Positions 32,946-46,153 are shown, numbered from the stretch's first letter. The stretch: 64,000 bases of DNA from Berberis thunbergii (GCA_003290165.1 QNQO01000512.1:310001-374000); one strand, 5' to 3'. The notes: generated by a model from the letters alone, not told the origin. A program made the numbers and translations.

Positions 32946-33995
32946 ATACCCAAAGAATCTCTACAAACTCCATTATTCATACTCACATTTGTACTCCATT
33001 ACTTTTACACTCTACCTTATTTCACTTTTACACTCTTCCATATCTTTACTCCATCACTTACATTCCACCTTATGTCACTTCAACACTCCACCTTTCACCC
33101 CATTATCCCGACACATAAGTCTCACCATTCTTCATCTATAAATACCCCACACATGAACACACTTTGGAAGGACCTTGAAACACTTTGGAAAGAGAAATAG
33201 TTATAGTTGTAGTTTAGAGAGAAATAAGTGAAGCTTGGCCTAGAGTCTACCATGTTTGGCTATGATCGCACCTTAGGATGTGGGTGAGCCCGTGGGAGGA
33301 TAGCTCCAAGAAGGTTCTTTTAAATTTGTTATTTCCATTTTCATTTATTAGAAAATCACGTGTAGTTAGATTGGTTTTGTAGCTTGGTTGTATCATGAAT
33401 CTATGAAGTAAGTTAGATGTTTTGTGTTTCATTATATGAATTTAACTCATGTTTTCTTCTTTAACATCTTATTATCAAGATTAGATAAGTTTCTATACTT
33501 TCAATTTCTCTAACTAGCTCCTTACAATGTTTAAATATTATTAACCTAAGTTTCATTGTCATTTGCTAGACAGTTGGTGTTTCATTTAAGTATGGATTCC
33601 TTGTATTCTTTTAAACTACCTTGACTCTTGGGTTACTAATGTAAGTTAAGCTTGAAATCAATTTGCTCATAATGCCATAATTTTTTTCCTAAGGTGAGAT
33701 GAGAATCTACTTTAGGATGTGCTAATGAATTTGGAAAAGATTAATCTAAGAGTGGCCTAATGGTGTCATCTACTCATGATGGTAAACTCAAAGCCTCTCA
33801 TAATTAGGTTTTACTTTGCATATTTATTTCAAATACTTCACCAATCACTTCTTTTCTTACTAGGTTAAGTTATGAATGAGATTTAAAGATTTTTTTTTCA
33901 AATTTTATAGCTCTCCTTGTGGGATTCGACCCGTACTTGCCATTATCTAGCTCAATAGATAAATGTGCACTTGCAATAAGATTTGAAATCGATCA
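32946..33995 (+). repeat. Truncated 5' LTR of Athila-like element G
   Basis: Contains ctataaatacc (33137), a TATA box, a transcribed leader, and toward the end tgtgggattcgacccgtacttgcc, a phrase common near the 3' end of plant Athila-type LTRs. It ends gaaatcgatca before a primer-like site. The beginning is cut at the LTR-e boundary; there is no TG start. Confidence 0.6.
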
Positions 33996-33996
33996 A

Positions 33997-34020
33997 GTTT
34001 TTGACGACGTTGCCAGGGAG
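33997..34020 (+). other. Decayed primer-binding site of element G
   Basis: gtttttgacgacgttgccagggag differs by a few bases from the tRNA-Asp complementary site ttttggcgccgttgccgggga typical of Athila elements. Confidence 0.6.
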
Positions 34021-35490
34021 AGCAATAAAATTGAGTTTTAAAACCAATTTTGAACATTTATCAATAGTGTAGATTAGGTTCATTTTCATAGTTTAGGTGC
34101 ATTTGCATTGTTTTGATAACATTTGTAGTCTGGAAAATCTGCACATCTCCATGTTTGCATTTTTTTGATTAAAATAAAGTTTGTTGTATTTTTTTTCAAT
34201 TTATGATAAATATGCATGATTTGTGCTTTCCAGGACTTCTTTCCATTTGTTCATTGGTTTAAAGGGTTTGTGCACAAATGATACTTGAAGAAGAGCTTTG
34301 GTGAATTCAGTGAATAATGGAGGACACTTGGATTATAATTATGATATTTTTTGTTTTCTATGAGTAATTGGGAGGACTTAAATTTGTACTATTAAGTTGT
34401 AATAGATAAAACACGGTCCAAGATACAACGGGATGCAAAGTGTGGTAACTCTCTCGACCTACTTCGAATCTCCTGCAATAGGTGTTTCTAGAATGTATTT
34501 TAGTGTTTAATTTTTGGCAAGATATCAAACTATGCTAAGCTACGTAAGAGCGAACCTGTCTATTTGCAACTGAGTGGAACTTGATCACCCACCTCATCAC
34601 TCAAATTCACGTTCAAACTTGGCCAAATTTAATAAAATGAACTCAAATAACTAGAGCCAATTAGAACGATGTTCATAGGACCTCGAAAAAGGAATTGACT
34701 GTGATTGAACTCTTTCGAAGTAAGGTTGCCCTATTGCCAATTGGTTTGACCTGGTAAAGACCATTGTGACTACACTGCCATTTCTGACTTTTTGCATAGA
34801 GAGTGGTGTTTCAACAAAGTTTCTCACAAGTCTAATCTTATTTTGATTAGGAACACAAGGGTTCTTGAAAGTATTTAAGTTGTACCAAAACATAGTAAGA
34901 AATCCACGGGTTTTAAAGACGCCCTTCAAATCCTTAGCCAATTCTAGTACACCAAACAGAGTAAAATCTGGCTAGAAAACTTCTATGCCTAGTGTGGTAG
35001 TCTAAGGAGTTTTTACGTTTTAAGCTACCCCTTACATACTTACTTATTTACAAGACATATGGGAAATCTAATTAGGGTGAGAACTGATTTTTAGATTCTC
35101 AAAATCATTCTCCACTTCAATTACATCGGGTTTTCAAACTCAATCGTCTCTTGTACTTAACTGAAGATAATCAACTTGTTGTTTGCTAGATGGATGGATA
35201 GTAATTGACTGAGCCTTGTTTGTGTGTCATGATTAATATCAACCTTTAGCTACATTCGCATATTGCATTTAGTTTAGTTCATATCATCTTAGGTTACATA
35301 AAATTTTTTAGTCATTTTCAAACAAACAAAAAATACAAAAAATAAAAATAAATCCAATCCGGATTGATTCAAGTTCAGTGTTAAGGAGTTTTTTTGTGTT
35401 AGGAGCCATACAGTTCTTGATTTTCATTGGGAAGATTATGACAATGCCGAGATAAATACTTTGCCTTAGTAAACCAAGGTCAAACCTTAT
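34021..35490. other. Leader and gag remnant of element G, no open frame
   Basis: AT-rich sequence without a recognisable domain. Short minus-strand frames (34651-34941, 35308-35568) show no family signature. By position it should be leader and N-terminal gag. Confidence 0.4.
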
Positions 35491-36391
35491 AGTCAAGTTT
35501 TGATAATACCAATAATTTTTCACAAAATGGATTTGGATACCAACCATCTTGGAACCAACACCAACCAAATTAGGGTTATGAAACTCTTAGGCCCACACCA
35601 TCATTTGATCCCCAATATGTGCATAATAATGAGCATTACCTTAGTTGTCCTACAATGCCTTTGGTAGAGACCAATCTATACCACGTCATGCAAAATATAC
35701 AATCATCACCGTCTTCATACCCAATTAGCTCATGGGAGAGAATTAGCATTTCTCCTTCATTCCAAGAGATCATATATCAATATATCCAATTTTTAAGGCA
35801 ATCCATACGAGAGACAGAACAACGTCAGCAAGCTATTGATAAACTTTTGGCTGAGATTTGGGATTTAATGCTTCAAAATGATGCAATGATGAATGTTAGG
35901 GATGAATGTGAAAAAAATCAATTAGAGGAGAGTGAGAGATCTGGTGAATTGTGCCACATTGATATACCTATATCAACTTCTTATACTCCCAAAGTAGAAC
36001 AAGATGAAAGGATGAAACATGCTAGACAATGTGATGGAGAAGGATTGTGGATTAATAATGAATTTTGTGTTCAAGAGGATAACATTGATTAACATGGGGA
36101 GCTTGAGAATTTTCTAGTCACTACTTAGCTGACTCCTTGTTTACTGATTTTATTGTATCACCCATTATTGATCATACATGCACTGTAGATGTTAACACAA
36201 AAGAATATCTAATTAAGCTACCATGTGGTGACATTCCTCTTTCATCCATTGTTGGAACATCCATGTCCAATACTAATGTGAAACCTGAATTTTTTTTTAA
36301 CATTCTTTTCATTATTAGGAAGTTATCCCAGTTTAGACTTAAATTACATATTAAAAAATATTGGAGGATTATTTTGGGAAATGTGAAATAA
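35491..36391 (+). pseudogene. Gag C-terminal-like remnant of element G
   Basis: The frame passes through an Asn/Gln-rich segment (GFGYQPSWNQHQPN), the kind found at the end of Athila gag. It continues to 36092 with a Gln/Glu-rich region (IRETEQRQQAIDKLLAEIWD), probably helical, where Athila gag has its last coiled region. The second open stretch (36137-36391) is unrecognised. Protease and pol are absent. Confidence 0.45.
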
Positions 36392-38200
36392 ATTTTGATG
36401 AACTTAAAGAATTCAATGACCTATCCATGCCTAACCCATGGCCTCTCCTAGAACACTAAATTGATTTTCTTCCTTTTGGCGAATTGAACTTGTATCATTT
36501 TTTGAGGATACATTTTCTGAGCTAAAATTAGAATTTCATCTTGAAAGGTTTCGTTAAATTTACTTGTGCTGTGTGCTGCATGTCAAATCAATTGCATTTT
36601 ATTATCTCATATACACATGTTTGGTATGACCCACAAATTTTAGGTTGTTATTGTATAATATATTGTTAGACTAAGATTTTAGTGTATATATTAGGTCGAC
36701 TAAATTTTCAAAAAAAATGTTAAATTTTTTGAGTCTTAAAAAATAAATAAATAAATAAAATCACTTGACTATGATTTGATTGGAGCTTACTTTTGGATCA
36801 TAACATAAGTCATTTGTGCACTCATGTCGTTTAATGGTAAACCCTTTTCATTTCTACTTATTATTATCTCTTTTTTATTCATGTTCGACCCACGATGTCT
36901 TATTTTAGAACATTGAGGACAATGTACAATTTAGGTTTGAGGGGAGAAGTTTCAAAACTTATGTCTCATTTGGAAATGGGTTGTCCAATGTATTGAGTCG
37001 ATAAAAAATTGTTTTTCTGTCTTTGTAACCCAAGTACTTATCTATGATGAGATTAGTTTCCTAAATCTAGTTACAAATGCTTTAGAGTGTAGGATTTGAA
37101 AATTTGAAAGTTAGTAGTTTGTCAATATTAGACAATAGTTTGTACTACTTCGTAAGCTAGGCGTTTTCTAGGAGTTTGCATTGAGAGTTGTGTTTTAGCT
37201 TTGATATTCTTGTTTAAAGTTGAAAAAGTGGATTAGTTATCTAGTGAACATGAGAATAAAAGTGGAGAGTTGAACCTTGTGAGATTTCTAGCCCTTCTCA
37301 TTTCAAAGGGTTATAAGCTTATTCTAAATTGTTTGAGTTTACATTATCTTGTTCAATGATCTATATAATTCTTTGTTTCTGTCAAAATTTGAGAATAAAA
37401 CATCAAAGTTCAATCATACCACTATTCACTCAAGGCATAGAAAACCATGTTATTCTTGGGAAATGAAGAAAAGTCATTATTTGCCTAGATTGAGCCTTTT
37501 AACCTACCCATGTATTGTTTACCCTTGGAGCCAGTTTGAAAGGTGTCATATTAACAGTTTTGTTGTTAACCCACTAATCGATAACCCCAAAATAACCCAA
37601 TTATGTTTTCCTGACCCTTTTGCTTTTGAGAAATGTTGAAGATGAATGATTAAAGAAGGTTTTATAACCATCAACGGATAGGTATAGCTTCTTAATGGCA
37701 AAACGAATAAAGATAGCTTCACATTCCATTTCCATTTTGTACAAGGCTTTTAGAAAAGGCTAAAAAAATAGCCCTTGTTTTTCACATCAATAAGGATATA
37801 AAACTCTTTAACAAAATAGAGTTAAACTAATTCATGAACTTCAACACTTATAGAAGACCTATAACCTTATCAAAAGTACTTTTATTTGTCCTTAACCTTC
37901 AATGTTACCTTCTCCTAAGCCCCATTACAACCTAATCAAAATCTTGTGGTCCTTAGGAAAATATGACCCAAGTATCGAGGGTGAATTAAGAAATACCGTG
38001 GTTAATGAATCAACTTTATCAGCGGATGATATTCTTTCTTGAGATCATATTTATTATATTCTCGAATTTGATCTTTTGTCTTGTATGTGAACTATCTCTT
38101 ATTCATTGTTTCATCTTATTCACATACATTTGAGATAAAACAGTCAAATCTCTGAGTGATTATATACCTTGTGAGATTTGAAGTTGAAGCGAACTTTCTA
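36392..38200. other. 3' region of element G
   Basis: Non-coding. It holds acattgaggacaatgt followed by a purine run tttgaggggagaag (36911-36955), a pair also present in element H at 46752. Patches near 37990-38170 align with 48030-48260 of H. No 3' LTR was found, so G is truncated near 38200. Confidence 0.5.
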
Positions 38201-38239
38201 GAATGTGATCTAGAGAAATGTCCAATTTTAAAACTAAAA

Positions 38240-40152
38240 TTTGCAATAAAGAAGAAGATCAAACTCTAAATATAAACTTGAGTGAATAGTTCCTATTTCT
38301 TTTGAATAGTTCTCACTGAAGTCACTTATTGACTTAATATGGATCGATAAGTTAAGGAATACAACTCTTAAGGCTTACGCATTCAAGTAGGAACTCTCTA
38401 AGGTTAAATAAGGAAAGAGTTATTTTCAATAATACTTCTTCAAATGTTCTACATTCCATGATTGTGGTAACTGTTCGCCTTTAAGGTCTTCAAACCAGTA
38501 TATTCCTGGTCAATTGATTTTCACCACTTTGTATGGTCCTTCCCAATTTGGATTGAGTTTACCCACGCTTGATTCCTTTGTATTCAGTTGGATTTTTCTG
38601 AGGACCCAATCACAGATGTTGAACGTGCGGGGCTTTACTTTTTTCTTGTAGTAAATTGCCATCCATTGTTGGTAAATTGTTGTTTTGATCGAGGCTTGTT
38701 CTCGTTTTTCATTGAGTAGGTCTAGTCCTACTCGTAGGGATTCATTGTTATCCTCTGTTCGGAACTCTTCGCTTCTTAATGTTGGCATGCCAATTTCTAC
38801 TGATACCATTGCCTCAGATCTATATGCAAGGGAAACGATGTTTCTTGAGTCAGAGTTCTCTTTGTTATTCCATAGGCCCAATGGATGCCTAGTAATACGG
38901 ACACCCACAATCCTTTTAATGCAACGAGCTTCTTTTTTATTGCTTTTAGGATTGTTCTGTTGGTCACCTCAGCTCGTCCATTTACTTGTGGATGGGCATG
39001 TGCTGAGAATTGTTGTTTGGTACTTAAGTTCTCGCATAACTTCTTAACTTTCTTGCCTTTTAACTGTTTACCATTGTTAGTGACAATTACTCTTGGGATC
39101 CCAAATCTGCATATTGTATCCTTCCAAAAAAAAGTTTTCAATTTGAGCTTCTCCGATCTTTGCCAACGGTTCTACTTCTACTCATTTGGTGATGTACTCC
39201 ACTTCAATGAGAAGGAAGTTATTTTTGTCAGATACTGAAAGTGGTGCCACGATGTCCTTACTCCTTTGTGCGATTGGCCACAGACTACTCATTGGGATTA
39301 GGTTTTGGCATGACATATGGGTATGGGTCGAATATTTGACATTTGTCACAAGTACAAACGACTTTGTTTTGCATCCGCTTGCATTATTGGCCAATAATAT
39401 CTTAATATTAAGGCTTTGCGTGTTAATGTTCTTCCTCCAGGATGGCTCCTGCATTTGTCGAAGTGAATTTCTTGTAGAACATAATCGACATTGCCAGGTT
39501 AGAGGCATTTTAGTAGCAGTTCTATAACAGACCTTTTGTAGAGTGTTGTTAATCAATGTGTACCATGCTAGTCTATTTCGTAGTTTACGTTAGGATTGGA
39601 GTCATCCAATTGCACTCCTGATATGTTATAAATGTTTATTGCACTTGGTTTTCCAATATCAAGCTCTCCTATACTATGATGAGCGGATTAAAGGTTTCTT
39701 TAGCTCGAGATGCCTCTTTGGTCAATTTATCAGCTCTGCCGTTTTCTGCTCTTACGCAACGTTGAACGGTTGCAATTGTGAAGCTTTCGATCAATTAATT
39801 TATCTTTTGTTGAAAGGTTGTCATCCGAACGTTTTTGACTTGGAATTCATCGTTCTACTGGTTGACCACCAGTTTGGAATCACTGAAGACGTTGATTTCT
39901 CTTATTCCGAGGTGTTTGGTCAGATGTAATCCGACTATTTCTTCTTTGTGCTTGACTTCATTGTTTGAGGCTCTAAAACTGAAATTTATCTCCATTTTCG
40001 AATGTTACGTCTTCCAAGTTGTACAAGACTATTCCAGCTCCACTCCCCTTCTCGTTGGATGCTCCATCGCACCGCAGGATCCATTTGTGGACAGTTCGTT
40101 CGGTGTGTTTTTCGTCTTAATTGTTGTTTGGTTAATGTTCGATGATGCTTAT
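38240..40152 (-). pseudogene. Element F, RNase H-integrase fragment of a Tat-like pol
   Basis: On the minus strand the archaeal-type RNase H starts at about 40090 (WILRCDGASNEKGSGAG), then decays. The integrase zinc-finger region is at about 39370 and its core at 39300-38800: first Asp lost (IVAPL for DIVGPL), second Asp replaced by Asn in VTNNGKQ. The C-terminal domain follows (38908-38510: VEIGMPTLRSEEFRTEDNNE, LNPNWEGPYKVVKIN). The left end drifts into unassigned sequence. Its right end is cut by the LTR at 40153, so RT, gag and LTR are missing. It shows that pol-bearing members of this family exist on both strands. Confidence 0.75.
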
Positions 40153-40858
40153 TGATGATACATCAAACCGTCCACTGATCATGCACCGTACACGTGTAAT
40201 GATAATCTAGTCAACAGAACAAAGCAGGCCCAATTGCATACTCAATCTAGCAAGGCCCAGACAACATTAAGCCTACTATTGGTAGGATCCAGAAGGTCGG
40301 ACCCAAATTGTAACGTGCCACTAAGCCCACACATCACGCAGTCAAGCTCAATACTCGTAAACCATGATAAGGCAAGAATAATCCCTGATAAGGAAAGTAT
40401 TTGAGGGATCGACCCAAGACAAACAGGCTAGCAATACATTGGTTCCAACTAGGAAACCAATACTAGAGTATAATTCAGGCAAGGAAACTTCTTTGCATGG
40501 ACAACACTCAGAAAGGGAAGTCTCTCCCACAGATCTAGGAGCACAAGTCGTGTAGGGAAACTACCCTACATGAACAACTCCCAAACAGGAAAGAATCTCT
40601 AACAAGATCTCTTTCCATAAACTATGCCACCATAGGATTAGCCGAACAAAGACTCTGACATTATAAAAGGAGATAAGGTCGATGAACTAAGGTACGATAC
40701 AGAATCCCAATTTACAGCTTTAAGCCTCTCCTAAGTTTTATCTAACTTAAGCATCGGGATGCCATCGGCCGCCACACGGTGATCTTTGGCTAACGTGTGC
40801 TACTTGTGCAGGTATAGGTCAAGCCAAGGAATGAGATCGGGAATCGAAAATATTAGTA
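40153..40858 (+). repeat. LTR L1, 5' LTR of B1
   Basis: Starts tgatgatacatcaaaccgtcc; ends near tattagta before a decayed primer site (ttcgccatccatgg). It has lost the final CA. About 706 bp. Confidence 0.85.
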
Positions 40859-40931
40859 TTCGCCATCCATGGGGAATGACAGAGTTCCTCAGAAGAAACA
40901 GTAGTACCACCTTTCCCAGAAAACCAAAAAG

Positions 40932-42245
40932 ATGGTGACAACAAGGTTTCCCAAACAATAAAGATGCGGCAAAACCCTCGAACGCTCAAACCAGCAGAGT
41001 GTCACACGTTCCGATGCCACTACCACTGTAAGAGGAACCCTTTCAGACCCTCGCGCCAAAGGCAGTTACGACGAACCCAAGGGCGAGGCTACTGTCAACC
41101 CATAAACAACAAATCGCAAAAACGATGAATGCACTCAAACAACAAAACCCTCCACCCATATAAGGAGACCATAGGCGGCGAAGATCCAGTCCCTAGAGAG
41201 TTCCAGGGAACACTCCCAGGAGAGTCGCGCTTCCCCAGTAGCTTTTGAATGAACCAGAGGTGGAGGAGTGGCCAACAGAGACATTGTTCTAGAGCCGACA
41301 TGCACATCTCCTTCAACCCCATCCGAATGGGGCCACAAACCTTGAAGTATTATTCAACCTCACTGTACATTCGTTTATGGATCACATCATGGATGAACCG
41401 CTAGCAAAAAAGTACACCCCGCCAAAGCTGGAGTTTTACGACGGGATGAGAGACTCATCCGACCACTTATGCCACTTCCAGCATGTAATGACACTCAAGG
41501 AAGAGTCTGATGCTATAATGTGTCGATCATTCCTTCCTAGCCAGAAAAAGTCAGCGCTGACCTGGTTCCACAGCCTCCCTCCGAGGTCTATCGATTCATT
41601 TCAGACATTGGCGACGAAGTTCCTCACACTCTTTATGGGCAACCAAAGAATCAGGAAGGGCCTGCACTCAACGCATTTCGAAACATGCAACTCCAGGAGA
41701 AATACTTAATTCCCGCCACCCACCCCATGGTCGGATTTAGTGGAGAGAAATGCTACCCATTGGGAAGATCAATCTGATGGTGGACGCAAGAAAGCTGCAA
41801 TTGTTGAAGTAGCTTGTCCAAAAATTTATGGTGGTTGACGCTTCGTCCACCTACAATATTATTCTGGAAGGATTCAGTAGTTTCCACTCTGCAACAGTGC
41901 ATAAAATATACCGCCAACCAGGCCCAATGAACTATCCGAGGAGATCAACTAGCAGCAAGAAATGACCATTATGCGGCTCTGAAAAAAATCAACTGCTACC
42001 AATTGCACCTCGGGCCCGTGAAAAAACATGTCAGGCACTGGGCCTAGACAAAATAGGAGAATCATTCTTCGTGGGTAGAGGAGCTCCAACAACCGAAGTA
42101 TAGCTAGGCAAAGAGCAATAATTCAGAGCTGGCAGCACAATCCAGACAAATATAGAGCTAAATAATTATACTTCAGCAAACAATACCTACTCCAAGAGCT
42201 GATAATCAGAAAGGAACTGCCCGCCAACATGAAGTTCACTATTCA
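40932..42245 (+). pseudogene. gag-protease remnant of B1
   Basis: Gag starts at 40932 (ATG GTG ACA ACA context). The gag domain is open at 41377-41709: PPKLEFYDGMRDSSDHLCHF, SALTWFHSLPPRSIDSFQTL, MGNQRIRKGLHS. A deletion near 41677 then fuses gag directly to the second half of the protease (CNSRRNT is the out-of-frame reading of the NMQLQEKYL segment). The C-terminal gag, zinc finger and protease active site are therefore missing. The tail to 42245 matches element A (GDQ...AR motif, then ELPAN). No RT follows. Confidence 0.8.
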
Positions 42246-43009
42246 GTAACTTCGCTAGGTTTGGCAAAGCAAGGCACTTCGCTAGAGGGACTATGCAATC
42301 CTAGCCAGGACCATTCACGCTTTTTCAGGGCCTCGTTAGGTTAGTCCCCGCTCAGAGTTAAATTATTTTGTTGCTTTAATTTTTTATTTTTTTTTAATTT
42401 AGAAGAATTTTTCTTATTAGACATATTTTAGAAATAAACAAATTTTATTGATTGCAGTGAAAGTTATTAGAAAGCTTGACGACCAACTAGTACAAAAGTT
42501 TATATACTACAAGTATCTATTCGCTAACATAGACATCAAAACTTCGCTCTTCCAATCTGCCTCCAGAAAAGAAGGTGCTAAAAGTAAAATACTTGAAGAA
42601 GGCTGCAAGCACTCCCTCGATTATTTGTTCCGCCAATTTGCCTCGCGAAGAGGAACAAAAGGGAACAAAACAAAAAACAGATGAGAATATCCCTGAATAG
42701 CAAAATGATTGATGTCTCACAACGTTGCCTGATGGGGACACCTCTCAAATGTGTAATGCCTAAGGTGACGCAGAGATACCAACCCAGGAACGAAAGTCAC
42801 GTTCTCTGGTAAGATGCATTTGATCAACATGCTCTATAACACTCATCGCAATGCTTGAAACAAAGAACCACTAGTCTATTACAAAACTTGCCGACCAACT
42901 AGTACATCAGTTCATACACTACAAGTATCTAAGTGTGATGAAAGTATCTATCCGTTGAAACAAGGGTAGAGATTTTGATATGCTAAACCGCCTCCAGAAG
43001 AAAAGGCAG
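42246..43009. other. Shrunken 3' internal part of B1 with direct repeats
   Basis: Contains the tttatt (minus-strand AATAAA) at 42444 and a trace of the aORF2 flank (ctctggtaagatgcatttgatc, 42805). A 125-bp stretch (42465-42590) recurs, diverged, at 42885-43009 (gaccaactagtaca, actacaagtatct, gcctccagaa). aORF1, T1 and T2 are absent. The next LTR begins without its first 110 bp. Confidence 0.6.
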
Positions 43010-43588
43010 AGCAGTAAGCCCATCATTGGCTTAATCCAGACAATCGAGTCCGAGTTGCAACGAGCTACTAAGCCCACACGTCATGCGGTCAGGACCAATA
43101 CTCGTAAGACCTATAAGGCAAGTATTTGAGAGATCTACAAAGACAAGGAAACTATAGATGGGCTTATAACATTGGATCCGACTAGAAAATATATATTAGA
43201 GTATAAGTCGGGCAAGGAAACTTCCTTGCATGGACAATACTCAAAAAGGGAAACCTCTCCCGCAGATCTATGAGCACGAGTCATTTAGGGAAACTATCCC
43301 ACATGGATAGCTCCTAATTAGGAAAGGACCTCCACAACAATATCATTTTCCTTAAACAACGCCACAAAAAGGCCTAAAACATTGACTTCTTCACTATAAA
43401 AGGGAGATAAGGTCGATGAACTAGAGGTACACAATACAACCCAGTTTACAATTAAGTCTCTCCTAAGCCTTATATAACTTAAGCATCGGAGTGACATCGG
43501 CCACAACACGGTGGTCCTTGGCTCACGTTTTCTACCTGTGCAGGTCTAGGTAAGCAGCGAGGAAGAAGAGCAGAAATCGACTACATAA
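43010..43588 (+). repeat. LTR L2 between B1 and B2, 5' truncated
   Basis: Begins inside the LTR at cagtaagcccatcattgg and ends ctacataa before a decayed primer site gtttggtgccatag. It lacks about the first 110 bp and the polypurine tract. Confidence 0.85.
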
Positions 43589-43649
43589 GTTTGGTGCCAT
43601 AGTTCCTCAAAAAGAATAGTAGTTCCACCTTTTCCAGAGAATTAACGAG

Positions 43650-43787
43650 ATGGTGACAACAAGGTCCCTCAACAATGAAAACGCGGTAGAAATCTCAAAC
43701 TCTCGATATGGCAGAGCACCGTCCGCTTCGATGCTGCCGCAACCATGGGAAAAACCTTTGCAGACTCCCATACAGACGGTAACCACT
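43650..43787 (+). pseudogene. N-terminal gag fragment of B2
   Basis: ATG 43650 with the family start MVTTRS, then a short Pro-rich stretch. Interrupted at 43787/50728 by element H, whose target duplication is GCGGA. The continuation is at 50728. Confidence 0.7.
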
Positions 43788-43792
43788 GCGGA

Positions 43793-44703
43793 TGATAGTC
43801 TCGTAATTAATACATAATATATCCATTAATTTATATATGTTAGCGTTTCGAATATTATATTTTATTCTAATTATTTCATTTTCATGTCTTTGTAAGAATT
43901 TGAGTGTGAACGATGAACATGCATTAAGGCGACAATTTGAGGAATGATCAATTGGTTGATTCTAATGGTGGTTCAAAGTAGCAGGTCACATGTCTAAACC
44001 TAACCCAAACAAACCTAGGTCCACCTAATTTAACTTAAGCCCAAGCCTAAAAGCTAACCTAGAAACCCAAGCCCAACCTAACAAGGAAATAGGAAAACCC
44101 TATTTAGGTTTGTTTCTTCCCTTCTCTTCAAGGCCTCTTCCACGTTTCTTTTTCCCTAGAGCTCATCTCTTTTCCAACCACCACGCCACGTCCACCAGGC
44201 CGACGATCCTAGCTCGATTGGAGAACCGGTAGTAAGATCATCCCACCATCACCACCTCCTCCTTACACTGTTTTGCACAACCGCAGAACACCATCACGAC
44301 CCCTTGTTTCTCTCTCTAGTAGCCAACCATCGAACACCACCATCATTCATCACGTCTTCAAGCACAAAACAGGGAGCACCTCCTTGTTCTTCACGTCTAT
44401 ATCCTCCCTGTTACATCACGCCCCTGCTTTATCCATGTAACCAAACATAGGAGGTCGCACAGCTCCTCCATCTTCAATTACTCTGTTTCGTGGCCAACTA
44501 ACAACACCACCATCAGCTGCCACCTCGCATACCTCCCTACTCATCTCTCTCTTCCTTCATGTTTCTCTCCCCTCTCTCACAGCCAATACGACCCATGCAC
44601 ACCACCACCCAAACATAACAGTTCCTGCTCCCCTTCCCTCGCACGCCACTGTCCAATCACCACTCCGGCATCTCTTCGTTCCCTCTTTCTCTCGCCCCTT
44701 TTC
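43793..44703 (+). repeat. 5' LTR of element H, 3' half deleted
   Basis: Aligns closely with 48697-49613 of the 3' LTR and breaks off at ctcgcccctttt. The remaining 1.1 kb of LTR and the primer site are missing; a poly(A/T)-rich tract (44738-44780) follows the break. The element could not have been mobile in this form. Confidence 0.8.
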
Positions 44704-44938
44704 AAATAGCGGCATCTTCATATAGCAGTTAGGCTTGCATTAAAAAAATTAATTAAAAAAAATAATAAAAAAATAAAATTGAACCCTGTTTAGAAGTGTT
44801 GACTTTGAACCTTCATTATCCAGTAGTTTATGCATACTTGGGTGCGTGATTCTAAGAGTATACTCGTCTGACAAGACTTCGAGGCATTCTTTAAAGTCCC
44901 CATTACCTATTTAGGTTCATCATCTTGAGACCAAGGAA

Positions 44939-46153
44939 ATGGTTGAGGAGATAGACTCTAAGGATTACTTCTCCCCGTCTACATCGAAGTTCGAAACAAC
45001 TTTTATGACGATGACTCAGAAATTAGATACAATTATTAATTTGACTCAACCTCTACCTCCCACTAATGTTTCATTTGAGGGTTGTGTTGCATGTTCGATT
45101 CCTAGTCATTCTACGGCTGATTGTGATTTGCAATATGATTATCCTAAATATTTTGCTGAGAAAATTCATTCTTTTAATGCTAATTGGCGACCCGGTTATA
45201 ATTCAAAGTCCAACTATTATAGCCCATGTTTTGCCAATAATCAAAATCTTTCCTGGGCTCATAACTCACACCAAAGGGGACATATTTTTTCTCAAGCTCC
45301 TCAAGACCCTAATCATGTTATGCTTCAATTTAACCAAGCTCTTCCATTAAACACATCAAGTTTAGAGGAAATGATTAACCATTTTATGCAGCGCACATAA
45401 TGACTGCTTGAACATGATTCTCAGGCTATGTTAGAGTCAAAAGCCATGATTCAACACCAATCTCAAGCCATCAATAGACTTGAGATAGTTGTGAATCATA
45501 TTACTGAGGCATTATCTGAAAGAGCGTTAGAAAGAGTCCTTAGTCACTCTGTTCAAAACCCAGAGGGTCAATTCATAACTGGTAACACATCAAAACCCGA
45601 GTCAAATGATGTTAGTCAAGATAATGTGATCGAAACTACTTTGCTTCCTGACCCATTCCCTTCCCCACCTTTCCATGATGACCCACTAGACATATGCCTT
45701 CTTAGTGACTCTTGCATGAAGTCTAATTCTCAATGTTCTTTGGAGTCAAGCCTAGATTATTTTCACGATACGAATGAAAATATAATTCATGAAATAGAAA
45801 AGTCGTTATCGGAAGACACGTCTAATGAGATACTACATGCCATAGGTAGTGCTAATTCTAGGTTTGGGGGTGTTGTTGAGCTGTCTAGCTCATCATCTTT
45901 GTGTAATTCATTTTGTTATGATGACCCTGTACCACCTGATATATCTACAGACATACCTCTTTCCACCCCTTTAATACTGACTGACGCTACCTATGTGGAT
46001 CCCTTGTTTTTAAGGGATGATTTTAGTTTTCACCATCCTGTTGTGCAACACATTCAATCTTCTGATTTGACACTAGACATAAGATGTACCTGTTTAGGAG
46101 TAGGAAAGAGTCATTTGCTTGATATCCATGTTGGTGACAATTTTCTGTTCTAG
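44939..46153 (+). pseudogene. Gag-like frame of element H
   Basis: One reading frame of 405 codons broken only by two adjacent stops (TAA TGA at 45398-45403). The N-terminal half has CVACSIPSHSTADC, a zinc-knuckle-like motif, followed by NANWRPGYNSKSNYYS and NQNLSWAHN, the Asn/Trp-rich signature of Athila gag. Then comes QSQAINRLEIVVNHITEALS and NPEGQF, matching the usual gag end. The last 200 residues are acidic and Ser-rich (PFPSPPFHDDPLDICLLSDS) and match nothing I know. The N-terminal capsid domain is missing, lost with the deletion at 44703. Confidence 0.65.

Noticed and set aside
32899..33141. Ser/His/Tyr-rich small frames
   Set aside because: They straddle the end of LTR-e and the LTR of G, in pyrimidine-rich leader sequence.
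37349..37639. 96-codon frame in the 3' region of G
   Set aside because: No similarity I can recognise, and it lies in non-coding sequence that aligns in patches with the H 3' region.
44939..46153. Possible host gene in element H
   Set aside because: The NANWRPGYNSKSN and QSQAINRLE motifs are those of Athila gag, and the frame lies inside a bounded element with target duplication.
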